Below are positions 1 through 7,019 of a DNA stretch of 21,985 nucleotides, piece after piece. The notes beneath the pieces were generated by a model. The model was not told the DNA's origin and made no database searches. It worked only from the letters and a program-made list of their open reading frames with translations. The translations under genes and the position numbers were made by a program. Where the stretch lies: contig DATIBC010000114.1 in assembly GCA_035457725.1 (NCBI GenBank), forward strand, positions 1 to 21,985, read 5' to 3'. The first letter of the stretch is position 1. The number at the start of each line of letters is the position of its first letter. This DNA comes from DATFES01 sp035457725. GTDB taxonomy: Bacteria > Pseudomonadota > Alphaproteobacteria > CACIAM-22H2.

Positions 1-399
1 GTAGATCGCGATTTGATCGGGCGACGGCACGACGGCGTCGGGAGGCTCGACGGCAAGCGGCGGGTCGGCGACGCCCCGGGTGGTGCAGACGAGGCGGCCA
101 TCTTCGATGATCGCGATCTCGCGGATGTGCAGGCTACGGAAAGTGGCGCGTTGCAGCAGCTTGATGTCCTCGGCTTCGCACAGGCCGCCGGTCGCGTCGG
201 CGATGTCGCGCAAGGTCCGCTCGGTCGACGCGAAAATCTCGTCGGCCCGCTGGCGAACCGAGTGCGCATGCGCCGCGAGTTGACGCTCGTGCGCGCGAAC
301 CATCTCGCCGAAGGAGAGATAGAGGAGACCGACGACCGGGCCGATGACGGCGACGACCGCCGCGACGCCGGCCAAGATGATAATGATCTGCCGTCGCAC
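1..399 (-). CDS. CSS-motif sensor domain protein, probable EAL c-di-GMP phosphodiesterase (5' part only)
   Basis: The frame is open for 133 codons from a GTG at 399 to the left edge, so only the N-terminus is present. Residues about 4-29 form one hydrophobic membrane segment. A periplasmic-looking stretch follows with Cys74 and Cys105. The segment from LCEAEDIKLLQRA to GRLVCTT matches the CSS-motif sensor domain, in which a Cys pair flanks a compact fold and the second Cys is usually followed by two Ser. Here the motif reads Cys-Thr-Thr. In known proteins this domain precedes a second membrane helix and a cytoplasmic EAL domain that hydrolyses cyclic di-GMP; that part is outside the window, so the enzyme assignment is inference. 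The GTG at 399 has a GGGGG run 9 nt upstream; an in-frame GTG at 426 is an alternative. It lies 79 bp downstream of the cupin gene on the same strand. Confidence 0.65.
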   Translation of the reverse strand, partial: MRRQIIIILAGVAAVVAVIGPVVGLLYLSFGEMVRAHERQLAAHAHSVRQRADEIFASTERTLRDIADATGGLCEAEDIKLLQRATFRSLHIREIAIIEDGRLVCTTRGVADPPLAVEPPDAVVPSPDQIAIY

Positions 400-478
400 C
401 GCGCCGTGCCCCCGCTGCCGCGCCACAACCCCGGCGCTATTGACGCAGCGCGCGGCATTTCGGTCAAGCGCGCCGCCG

Positions 479-946
479 TCAGTACGGCGTGCCGTCCTTG
501 CGGGTGAAGGCGTATTTCATCCCGTCGGGGGCCTTCGCCATGAGATCGATATCGGGATAGTGGCCGACCTCGTTTACGGTCCGGTCGCCGACCTCAAGAT
601 AGACCGCGTCGGCGGCGGAGCGGTTGATCATGTGATGGCCGTCGGGAACACCGGCGGGAAAGCCGGCGCACATGCCAGCTTTCAGAACCTGTTCGCCGGC
701 GTCGGTCGCCAGCACGAGTTCCCCTTCGAGGATATAGACGAACTCATCCTGTTTTTCGTGCCAGTGACGCTGCGACGAAATCGCGCCGGGCGGCAGCCGG
801 ACGAGGTTGACGCCGAAGTTGTTGAGCCCCAGCGCTCGGCCCAGGAACCGCTTTTCGCGGTCCTTGATACGGGCGGCGAACGGCGTCGGATAGCCGGTGC
901 CCTTGCGTCCCGGCAACGAAGCGGGATCGAGCGCCGGGACTTTCAC
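479..946 (-). CDS. cupin-domain protein
   Basis: This is a 155-residue single-domain cupin. The first cupin motif holds His61, His63 and Glu68 (HWHEKQDEFVYILEGE), the usual metal-binding pattern, and His104/His105 lie in the second motif. The protein is therefore probably a small metal-binding beta-barrel enzyme or sugar/ligand-binding protein; the substrate cannot be read from the sequence. The GTG start at 946 overlaps the stop of the quinone oxidoreductase gene in a GTGA arrangement, which supports both the start choice and translational coupling. The reading frame continues open upstream inside the oxidoreductase gene, but that part is a shadow of the neighbour. Family assignment is firm, function unknown. 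Confidence 0.85.
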   Translation of the reverse strand: MKVPALDPASLPGRKGTGYPTPFAARIKDREKRFLGRALGLNNFGVNLVRLPPGAISSQRHWHEKQDEFVYILEGELVLATDAGEQVLKAGMCAGFPAGVPDGHHMINRSAADAVYLEVGDRTVNEVGHYPDIDLMAKAPDGMKYAFTRKDGTPY

Positions 947-1917
947 GGCAGCAGCACCGTCGAGCCGGTGGTCTTGCGGCCCTCGAGGTCGCGGTGGGCC
1001 TGCGCCGCCTCCTTGAGCGGGTAGGTCTGGTTGATCTCGAGCTTGACCGCCCCCGACTTCACCACGTTGAACAGATCGTTGGCGCAAGCGACGAGGTCGT
1101 CGCGCTTGGCGACGTAGGTCGCCAGGGTCGGCCGCGTCACATAGAGCGAGCCCTTCTGCGCCAGCAGCAGCACGTTGAGCGGTTCGGCGGGTCCCGAAGC
1201 GTTGCCGAAATTGACCATCAAGCCGCGCGGGCGGATGCAGTCGAGCGACTTGAGGAACGTGTCCTTGCCGACCGCGTCGTAGACTACCGGCACGCCGGCG
1301 CCGCCGGTGATCGCCTTGACGCGGGCGACGAAATCCTCCTCGCGATAGAGGATCGTGTGATCGCAGCCGTGCGCCTTGGCCAGCGCCGCCTTGTCCTTGG
1401 AGCCGACGGTGCCGATGACGGTGGCGCCGAGGTGCTTGGCCCACTGGCACAAGATCAGTCCGACGCCGCCCGCCGCCGCGTGCAGCAGGATCGTGTCGCC
1501 TTTCTGCACCTTGTAGGTCTGGCGGATGAGGTATTGCGTCGTCATGCCCTTGAGCATCATCGAGGCCGCCTGCTGGTCGCTGATGCCGTCGGGAATCTTG
1601 ACCAAGCGGCCGGCCGGGATGTTGCGGACCTCGCTATACGAGCCCACCGGCGCGTTGCCGTAGGCGACGCGATCGCCGCGCTTGATATCGGCGACACCCG
1701 GGCCCACCGCCTCGACCACCCCGGCGCCCTCGCTGCCGATCACCGCCGGCATCGGCAACGCGTAGAGGCCGGTGCGGTGATAGGTGTCGATGTAATTGAG
1801 GCCGACCGCCGTGTGGCGGATCTGCGCCTCGCCTTCGCCGGGCGGCGCAACCGTGATGTCGTCCCATGACAGAACTTCGGGACCGCCGGGCTTATGGATG
1901 CGCATTGCTTTGGGCAT
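943..1917 (-). CDS. qor: NADPH:quinone oxidoreductase, zinc-independent MDR family
   Basis: The 324-residue product has the full length of QorA-type quinone reductases of the medium-chain dehydrogenase/reductase superfamily. A GroES-like N-terminal domain (about 1-115) includes GSEGAGVVEAVG and GDRVAYGNAPVGSYSE. The nucleotide-binding Rossmann domain carries HAAAGGVG at residues 146-153, and the catalytic-zinc ligands of alcohol dehydrogenases are absent, as expected for this subgroup. It should be a soluble cytoplasmic enzyme reducing quinones with NADPH. I chose the ATG at 1917, which begins MPKAMRIHKPGGP and has GGAG 10 nt upstream, over an ATG 33 codons earlier whose extension is not QOR-like. 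The gene lies 58 bp after the dienelactone hydrolase gene and overlaps the cupin gene, so the three are probably one operon. Confidence 0.93.
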   Translation of the reverse strand: MPKAMRIHKPGGPEVLSWDDITVAPPGEGEAQIRHTAVGLNYIDTYHRTGLYALPMPAVIGSEGAGVVEAVGPGVADIKRGDRVAYGNAPVGSYSEVRNIPAGRLVKIPDGISDQQAASMMLKGMTTQYLIRQTYKVQKGDTILLHAAAGGVGLILCQWAKHLGATVIGTVGSKDKAALAKAHGCDHTILYREEDFVARVKAITGGAGVPVVYDAVGKDTFLKSLDCIRPRGLMVNFGNASGPAEPLNVLLLAQKGSLYVTRPTLATYVAKRDDLVACANDLFNVVKSGAVKLEINQTYPLKEAAQAHRDLEGRKTTGSTVLLP

Positions 1918-1975
1918 GGCGAACGGACTCCGTGCAAGGGTTGGGCGAGGGCGAGCGATCGGGTGAGGCTTGCAG

Positions 1976-2674
1976 CTACCCGAGATTCTTCTTGAAGAAC
2001 GCGGCAGTGCGCTCATTGGCCTGTTTGGCCGCGGCTTGGTTCCAGTGCTGGCCGCCGACGCGCGCGAAGGCGTGCTCCTGGCCGGGATACGTATGGAGCG
2101 TGACGAGAGAGTTGGCGCCCAGCGTCGCCTTGATCTTCGCTTGCGCCTCGGGCGGACAGTACGAATCCTTCTCGGCGATATGCAGCATCAGCGGCTTCTT
2201 GACGTTCTTCGCCTCGCCCAGCGCGCTCTCGATGCCGACGCCGTAGTAGCCAACGGCGCAGTCGACCGTCGTGCGCGTCGCGGTGAGATAGGCCAGCTTG
2301 CCGCCGAGGCAGTAGCCGACGCTGCCCGCCTTGCCCGAGCACCCCGGCAGCGCCCGCAGCGAAACCAGCGTCGCCTCGAGATCCTCGACGCCCTTCGCCT
2401 CGTTGAATCCCTTGTAGAGCTCGAAGGCCTGCGCCCATTCCGCCTCGCTCTGGTCGGTGATCTGGATGCCGGGCTTCTGGCGCCAGAACAGGTCGGGGCA
2501 GGCGACGACATAGCCTTGGCGCGCCAAGCCGTCGGCAAGGTCGCGCATCACCTTGTTGACGCCGAAGATCTCCTGGATCAGCAAGATGCCGGGCCCCTTG
2601 CCGCTCGCCGGCTTGGCGACGTAGGCCATGAATTGTCCCGAGCCATCCTTGGCTTTCACCTGAATCTCAGCCAT
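1976..2674 (-). CDS. dienelactone hydrolase family protein (carboxymethylenebutenolidase-like)
   Basis: This 232-residue alpha/beta hydrolase has the dienelactone hydrolase signature: Cys122 in the nucleophile elbow GYCLGG, Asp170 in AEKD and His201 in GQEHAF form the expected Cys-Asp-His triad. Glu35 in QEIFG matches the glutamate that holds the cysteine in its resting state. Classical members hydrolyse dienelactone in chlorocatechol or hydroxyquinol breakdown, but many chromosomal homologues have unknown physiological substrates, and no other aromatic degradation gene is nearby. The start at 2674 has an excellent ribosome binding site (GGGAGGAAGG, a few bases upstream). It is the first gene of a probable operon with qor and the cupin gene. 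The family call is firm; the substrate is not known. Confidence 0.92.
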   Translation of the reverse strand: MAEIQVKAKDGSGQFMAYVAKPASGKGPGILLIQEIFGVNKVMRDLADGLARQGYVVACPDLFWRQKPGIQITDQSEAEWAQAFELYKGFNEAKGVEDLEATLVSLRALPGCSGKAGSVGYCLGGKLAYLTATRTTVDCAVGYYGVGIESALGEAKNVKKPLMLHIAEKDSYCPPEAQAKIKATLGANSLVTLHTYPGQEHAFARVGGQHWNQAAAKQANERTAAFFKKNLG

Positions 2675-2742
2675 CGATCCTTCCTCCCGTGATTATGGCC
2701 CGGCAAATTGCCACCGCGGGTGAAAGCCCGCAAGGTTGCATA

Positions 2743-2820
2743 CTCATGCTTCGACCTGGCGCAGCACGAGGATGCGTGCGATTCGAAATCGCCGCGTCCC
2801 GAACCTGTGGAAGGATGAGG
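2743..2820. repeat. decayed pair of the dispersed hairpin repeat
   Basis: Two imperfect copies of the repeat seen at 5391, 17761 and 21720 lie here in opposite orientations. 2743-2774 resembles CTCAT-CTTCGAC-GG-CAG-GAGGATG, and 2796-2820 differs at about three positions from the GTCCTGAGCCTGTCGAAGG-type unit. Together they fill much of the gap between the DUF255 gene and the dienelactone hydrolase gene. Stem pairing is largely lost, so I read this as an old copy; the call rests on visual similarity only. Confidence 0.4.
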
Positions 2821-2838
2821 CAAGCAGGCCGTGGTCGC

Positions 2839-4881
2839 TCAACGTCGCCTCAAATCCTCCATCAACGCCGCCGGATCGGTGATCGGTGGCGAACATACCG
2901 GGCCTTCGCAGACATACGCCGCAGGCTTGACCCCGATCATGCCCTTACCGTACGCCGGATGGCTTGCCGGAAGCGTGGCGTCGGACGTTAGGACGCTGAA
3001 GACGAGGTTCGGCAGCGACGCCGACGTGGCGACGGCGCTGAGCAGCGCCGCGGTCGCCGCCGCTCCGCGCGGCCCGCGTATGGCGATCTGCAGCGGTCGC
3101 GCCATGAACTCGGCCGCGTTGAGCAGCGTCGAGAGCGGAAAGAAGTTCTTGGCCAGTTCGCCCGAGAAGGCGCCGATCACCGCCTCGGCGCGGTCGCGAT
3201 GACGGGTTTCGCCGGTGAGCAGGTGCAGCCGCGTCAAGACTTCGGCCATCGCGCCGTTACCGGAAGGCGTTGCGTTGTCGTGCGCGTGCTTGGTGCGCGC
3301 GATAAGACCGGGCGCGTCATCGGCGGTGAAAAAGTAGCCGCCGCCGGCGTCGTCCCAGTAATGCCTGTCGGCCGTCGCCGTCCAGGCTTGCGCGCGGACG
3401 AAATACGCATCGTCGCCGGTGAATTCGAACAGCGTCAACGCGGCGCGGGCCATTTGGGCGTAATCGTCGAGCATGGCGACGTCCTGGCGGCGGCCGGCGC
3501 GATAGCTGTGCCCCAACCGCCCGTCGCGATCGAGCAGCGCCACCGCGCCGGCGAACGCCGCCTGCGCGCGCGCCAGCCAATCCGGCCGCTCGAAAACGAA
3601 ACTGGCGCGCGTCAGCGCGGCGATCATCATGCCGTTCCAGTCGGCCAGCACCTTGTCGTCGCGGCCGGGCGCGATGCGCTCGGCGCGCGCCGTGAACAGA
3701 ATATCGCGGCATTGGGCGAGCCGTGCTTCGTGCGCCGCGTCGCCAAGCAGCATGCGCTTCGAGCGGTTGAGTATGGTGCGGCCTTCCCAGTTGCCCTCGG
3801 GCGTGACGTCGTAAGCGTCGGCGAAGAAGGCGGCGTCGGCGCCGAGCAATGCCGCGATCTCGTCGGCCGCCCAGACGTAGAACTTGCCTTCCTCGCCTTC
3901 CGAATCGGCGTCGAGGGTCGCCGCGAAAGCGCCGCCCTCGGCGGTCATCTCGCGCATGAGCCAGCCGGCCGTCTCGGCGACACGCGCCGCGTAGAGCGGC
4001 GATCTGGTCTCCTGCCAGACCAGCGTCAGCAGATCGATCATCTGCGCGTTGTCGTAGAGCATCTTTTCGAAATGCGGCGCCAGCCATCGCGCGTCGGTCG
4101 AGTAGCGCGCGAACCCGCCGCCGAGATGGTCGTAGATGCCGCCCTGGCACATGCGATCGAGCGTCAGCGTCACCGCGTGTCGGAAATCGACGGCGGCGCC
4201 GGCCTTGGCGCGGAGGTGGGCGCGCCACAGGAGCGCGAAAATCGAACACTGCGGAAACTTCGGCGCACCGCCGATGCCGCCATGAATCAAGTCCACTTCC
4301 TGCGCCAGGCGCGCCGCAACCGCGTCGATCGTGGCGATGGATACACCGCCGCCGGCATCGCCGGCAGCGCGCCGGTTGAGCGCGCCGGTCAGTGCCTCGA
4401 CGTTCTGGCGCACCTGGTCGGGCTTGCTGCGATAGGCGGCGGCAACGCCGCGCAGGACGTCGGCGAAACCCGGCCGGCCAAAGCGCGGGCTTGGCGGGAA
4501 ATATGTCCCGCCCCAGAACGGCGCGCCCTCGGGCGTAAGGAACATGGTGAGCGGCCAGCCGCCCTGCTCGCCCATCATGGCGAGTGCCGCCTGGTAGATG
4601 GCGTCGAGATCCGGCCGCTCCTCGCGGTCGACCTTGATGTTGACGTAAAGCTCGTTCATCAGCGCGGCGGTGGCCTCGTCCTCGAAGCTTTCGTGCGCCA
4701 TGACGTGGCACCAATGGCAGGCGGCGTAGCCGACCGACAGCAAGATCGGCTTGCCGCTGGCCTTGGCTTCGGCGAGCGTCGCGTCGTTCCAGGCCCGCCA
4801 TTGCACCGGATTGTCGGCGTGCTGCAGCAGGTAGGGCGAGGTCTCGTGCTTGAGCAGATTGCTGGACGTCGGTGGCGCCAT
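2839..4881 (-). CDS. thioredoxin domain-containing protein, DUF255/YyaL (SPATA20-like) family
   Basis: The 680-residue product matches the full length of the YyaL/SPATA20 family. The N-terminal domain (about 1-165) is a thioredoxin fold with the family's CxxC centre, Cys55-His-Trp-Cys58, inside CHWCHVMAHESF, and the hallmark stretches HADNPVQW, VDREERPDLD and GGWPLTMFLTP. The remaining about 500 residues are the alpha-helical barrel region resembling N-acylglucosamine 2-epimerase/cellobiose-epimerase folds, including GGGFARYSTD, HFEKMLYDNAQ and DSEGEEGKFYVW. The biochemical role of the family is not settled, so I do not assign a reaction. The ATG at 4881 is preceded by GAGG at 8 nt spacing. 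It is divergent from the DUF6489 gene, with which it shares a 158-bp intergenic region. The long plus-strand ORF across this gene is an antisense shadow. Confidence 0.93.
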   Translation of the reverse strand: MAPPTSSNLLKHETSPYLLQHADNPVQWRAWNDATLAEAKASGKPILLSVGYAACHWCHVMAHESFEDEATAALMNELYVNIKVDREERPDLDAIYQAALAMMGEQGGWPLTMFLTPEGAPFWGGTYFPPSPRFGRPGFADVLRGVAAAYRSKPDQVRQNVEALTGALNRRAAGDAGGGVSIATIDAVAARLAQEVDLIHGGIGGAPKFPQCSIFALLWRAHLRAKAGAAVDFRHAVTLTLDRMCQGGIYDHLGGGFARYSTDARWLAPHFEKMLYDNAQMIDLLTLVWQETRSPLYAARVAETAGWLMREMTAEGGAFAATLDADSEGEEGKFYVWAADEIAALLGADAAFFADAYDVTPEGNWEGRTILNRSKRMLLGDAAHEARLAQCRDILFTARAERIAPGRDDKVLADWNGMMIAALTRASFVFERPDWLARAQAAFAGAVALLDRDGRLGHSYRAGRRQDVAMLDDYAQMARAALTLFEFTGDDAYFVRAQAWTATADRHYWDDAGGGYFFTADDAPGLIARTKHAHDNATPSGNGAMAEVLTRLHLLTGETRHRDRAEAVIGAFSGELAKNFFPLSTLLNAAEFMARPLQIAIRGPRGAAATAALLSAVATSASLPNLVFSVLTSDATLPASHPAYGKGMIGVKPAAYVCEGPVCSPPITDPAALMEDLRRR

Positions 4882-5039
4882 GCGTAAAGCCTCGCATCGG
4901 GCAATGGAGTTGGAGACGAACAGCGGGATTTGCCGAACCCGGCCCCGGTGCCGTACCTTGTCCCTGCAAATTAGGTTGCGGCGGGCGGCAGAACAACACC
5001 GTGTTGCTTGGGGTCTTTCCGACAGGCAGGGAGCGCGCG

Positions 5040-5327
5040 ATGAAGATCACCGTCAACGTCGATTGCACGCCCGAGGAGGCGCGTACGTTCCTCGGCCTGC
5101 CCGACGTGCAGCCGATGCAAGACGAGATCATGAAGGACATGGGCCAGCGGATGAAGCAGGCGCTGGCGGCGATGGACGCCGAGACGATGATGAAGATCTG
5201 GCTGCCGGCCTCGCTGCAGGGATTCGAGCAGCTCCAGAAGATGTTCTGGAGCCAAATGGCCGCCGGCATGACCGCGGCGACCGGCGGCGCGCCGCCGCCC
5301 GATCCGCTCAAGGGCGCGAAGAAATGA
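5040..5327 (+). CDS. DUF6489 family protein
   Basis: This 95-residue protein begins MKITVNVDCTPEEARTFLGLPDV, contains an amphipathic Met-rich helical middle (about 30-75) and ends in a Pro/Gly/Lys tail. I recognise it as the small DUF6489 family, widespread in Alphaproteobacteria and without known function. The Met-rich amphipathic part superficially resembles phasin-like helices, but that is only a resemblance. The ATG at 5040 has GGGAG 6 nt upstream; the frame is open further upstream, but the added residues are unlike the family. There is no signal peptide or membrane segment, so it is probably cytoplasmic. It is divergent from the DUF255 gene and followed by a repeat cluster. Confidence 0.8.
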   Translation: MKITVNVDCTPEEARTFLGLPDVQPMQDEIMKDMGQRMKQALAAMDAETMMKIWLPASLQGFEQLQKMFWSQMAAGMTAATGGAPPPDPLKGAKK

Positions 5328-5390
5328 AATCGGTCGGACAGCGAACGCGAAGGGGCTTTTCGCCACGCCAAGACGCCGCCCACGTATAAG

Positions 5391-5519
5391 CAACCTCATC
5401 GCGAGCCTGTCGAAGGGGGAGGTTGCCGTCCTCGTGCTTCGTCCTTCGACGGCCGGCCTCACACTGAGCTTGTCGGAGTGGAGGCCGGCCGCTCAGGATG
5501 AGGAGGCTCAGGATGAGGA
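5391..5519. repeat. dispersed hairpin repeat cluster (locus A)
   Basis: This cluster has two hairpins and a short tandem repeat. Unit 1 pairs CAACCTC (5391-5397) with GAGGTTG (5419-5425) around a loop containing GAGCCTGTCGA. Unit 2 pairs GGCCGGCCTC (5451-5460) with GAGGCCGGCC (5481-5490) around TGAGCTTGTCGG. A 14-bp unit GCTCAGGATGAGGA then occurs twice with a 15-bp period (5491-5504, 5506-5519). It lies between two co-directional genes (DUF6489 and the ferredoxin) and explains most of the 254-bp gap. The conserved loop with unrelated but self-complementary stems matches the clusters at 17761 and 21720. Confidence 0.8.
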
Positions 5520-5581
5520 TGGGTCTTCTCGCTATGAATTCGTGTCTTTGTGGTGAAATCGGACGACACACGGGGACGAAA

Positions 5582-5971
5582 TTGGACAACACTGAAACAA
5601 CGATCGCGACAGCGGACGATGCGAACGACCCGCCGCTGTTCTACCGCCGCCATGTGTTCTTGTGCGTCAACGAGCGACCCGAGGGCCATCCGCGCGGCTG
5701 CTGCAAGCACAAGGGCTCGGAGCGGTTGCGCAACTACATGAAGGCGCGGGCGAAGGAGCTTGGGCTTTCCGACGTGCGGGTCAATCAGTCGCTGTGCCTC
5801 GATCGCTGCGAGCTCGGGCCGACGATGGTCATATATCCCGAGGGCGTGTGGTACAGCCCGAAGAATACCGCCGACATCGACGAGATTCTCTTGACGCATG
5901 TGCGCGACGGCGGCCGCGTGCCGCGCTTGATGATGCGCCCCGAGGATGGGCCAGCGAAGAAGGCGAAGTAG
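5582..5971 (+). CDS. thioredoxin-like [2Fe-2S] ferredoxin domain protein
   Basis: With the TTG start at 5582 the product is 129 residues. Cys28 and Cys40 (with an extra Cys41), then Cys72 and Cys76 in CLDRCELGP, give the C-x11-C ... C-x3-C pattern of thioredoxin-like [2Fe-2S] ferredoxins, and the tail VIYPEGVWYSPKNTADIDEIL is typical of the family. Small soluble members probably transfer electrons or bind a cluster in the cytoplasm; the partner is unknown. The TTG has GGGGA 5 nt upstream and gives the expected short N-terminus before FYRRHVFLC. An in-frame ATG at 5534 is possible, but it sits right at the edge of the repeat cluster and adds residues unlike the family. The EamA transporter gene follows at about 31 bp, so the two may be co-transcribed. 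Confidence 0.88.
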   Translation: MDNTETTIATADDANDPPLFYRRHVFLCVNERPEGHPRGCCKHKGSERLRNYMKARAKELGLSDVRVNQSLCLDRCELGPTMVIYPEGVWYSPKNTADIDEILLTHVRDGGRVPRLMMRPEDGPAKKAK

Positions 5972-6002
5972 CTGGTTCCGGGTTTTCGCAAGATTGTTCG
6001 AG

Positions 6003-6977
6003 GTGAGTACTTCGCAATCCAGGACGAGAGACCCGTCGACTCGAGGTGATGCACGCATCGAAGCGATCGATAAATTTGTCGCCGCCACCGCCGCGACTGC
6101 GGCGTATCCCGCGCCAAGCACGGCGACTCCTGCGCGCGGCGTCGCGGTGATGCTGCTGGCGATGTTTCTCTTCGCGGCGATGGATTCGACCAACAAGTAT
6201 CTCTCCGATCGCTACCCGATCGTCGAGATCGTCTGGGTGCGTTTCATCTTCTTCGCCGGCTTCGCGCTCATCGTGGCGCGGCCGCGTCGCGTGCCGACGC
6301 TGCTGCGCTCGAAGGCGCCGTGGCTGCAGAGCGCGCGAGCGCTTCTCCTCATCTTCGAAATCGCCACCTTCGTGCTGGCACTCCATTACCTGCCGATCGC
6401 CGACGTCCACGCGCTCGCCGCGATTAGCCCGCTGCTGGTGACCGTGCTCGCCGTGCCGCTGTTGGGCGAGCGCGTCGGCTGGCGGCGCGCCGGCGCGATC
6501 GGCGTCGGCTTCGCCGGCGTGCTCCTGATCGTGCGGCCTGGCTTTGCGATCTTCGATGCCCGCCTCCTGCTGCCGCTGCTGGGCGCGCTGCTGTTCGCCG
6601 TCTACCAGATCCTGCTGCGTCTCGTGGCGCGCTACGATTCCCCGCCCACCACCCTGCTCTACTCGGCCTTCGTCGGCGCCGCCGCGCTCAGCCTGATCGG
6701 GCCGTTCGATTTCATCGTCCCCGACGCCGCCGGCTGGGCGCTTCTGCTGCTCTCGGCGTGCCTGGGTGCCGGCGCGCATTTCGCGCTCATCCGCGCCTTC
6801 GACTATGCGCCGGCCTCGCGTCTGCAGCCCTACGGCTACACGATGATGCTGTGGGCGGCCGTGTTCGGCGTCGTCGTCTTCGGCCAATTCCCCGACGCCT
6901 GGACGGTGCTTGGCGCGGTGTTGATCTGCGCCGGCGGGCTCTACGCCTATTATCGCGAGCGCGCCGAAGCGGGCTGA
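6003..6977 (+). CDS. DMT superfamily (EamA) transporter
   Basis: The protein is an inner-membrane carrier with about ten hydrophobic helices and two EamA repeats. The first repeat starts near RGVAVMLLAMFLFAAMDSTNKYL and contains ISPLLVTVLAVPLLGERVGWRR, the second ends at GAVLICAGGLYAYYRERAEAG. Members export amino acids, nucleobases or other small metabolites; the substrate cannot be inferred. The start is uncertain. A GTG at 6003 (324 residues) leaves a 31-bp gap after the ferredoxin gene but has no clear ribosome binding site. An ATG at 5946 would overlap the ferredoxin gene, and GTG/ATG codons at 6147-6150 would start inside the first helix. The roughly 45 residues before helix 1 are low-complexity and may not all be translated. 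It is 42 bp upstream of mnmE. Confidence 0.88.
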   Translation: MSTSQSRTRDPSTRGDARIEAIDKFVAATAATAAYPAPSTATPARGVAVMLLAMFLFAAMDSTNKYLSDRYPIVEIVWVRFIFFAGFALIVARPRRVPTLLRSKAPWLQSARALLLIFEIATFVLALHYLPIADVHALAAISPLLVTVLAVPLLGERVGWRRAGAIGVGFAGVLLIVRPGFAIFDARLLLPLLGALLFAVYQILLRLVARYDSPPTTLLYSAFVGAAALSLIGPFDFIVPDAAGWALLLLSACLGAGAHFALIRAFDYAPASRLQPYGYTMMLWAAVFGVVVFGQFPDAWTVLGAVLICAGGLYAYYRERAEAG

Positions 6978-7019
6978 CAATTTTGCCGGCGGCGCACGCC
7001 TCGTGCTATCGCCTCAAGG

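Noticed and set aside
3199..4887. 562-codon plus-strand ORF antisense to the DUF255 gene
   Set aside because: It is a GC-driven shadow frame: Arg/Ala/Gly/Val-rich with no domain pattern, while the minus strand encodes a complete recognisable family member.
5391..5519. CRISPR-like array from repeated GAGCCTGTCGA and GCTCAGGATGAGGA units
   Set aside because: There are too few units, no regular spacer length and inverted orientations; the pattern is of palindromic intergenic repeats, and no cas gene is present.
5308..6196. Minus-strand ORFs (94 and 245 codons) through the repeat cluster at 5391-5519
   Set aside because: They read through hairpin repeats and the antisense of the ferredoxin gene; no ribosome site or domain supports them.
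5829..6980. 383-codon minus-strand ORF opposite the EamA transporter
   Set aside because: Its highly charged, Gln/Arg/Glu-rich composition is the complement of a hydrophobic membrane-protein gene; the sense strand is clearly the real one.
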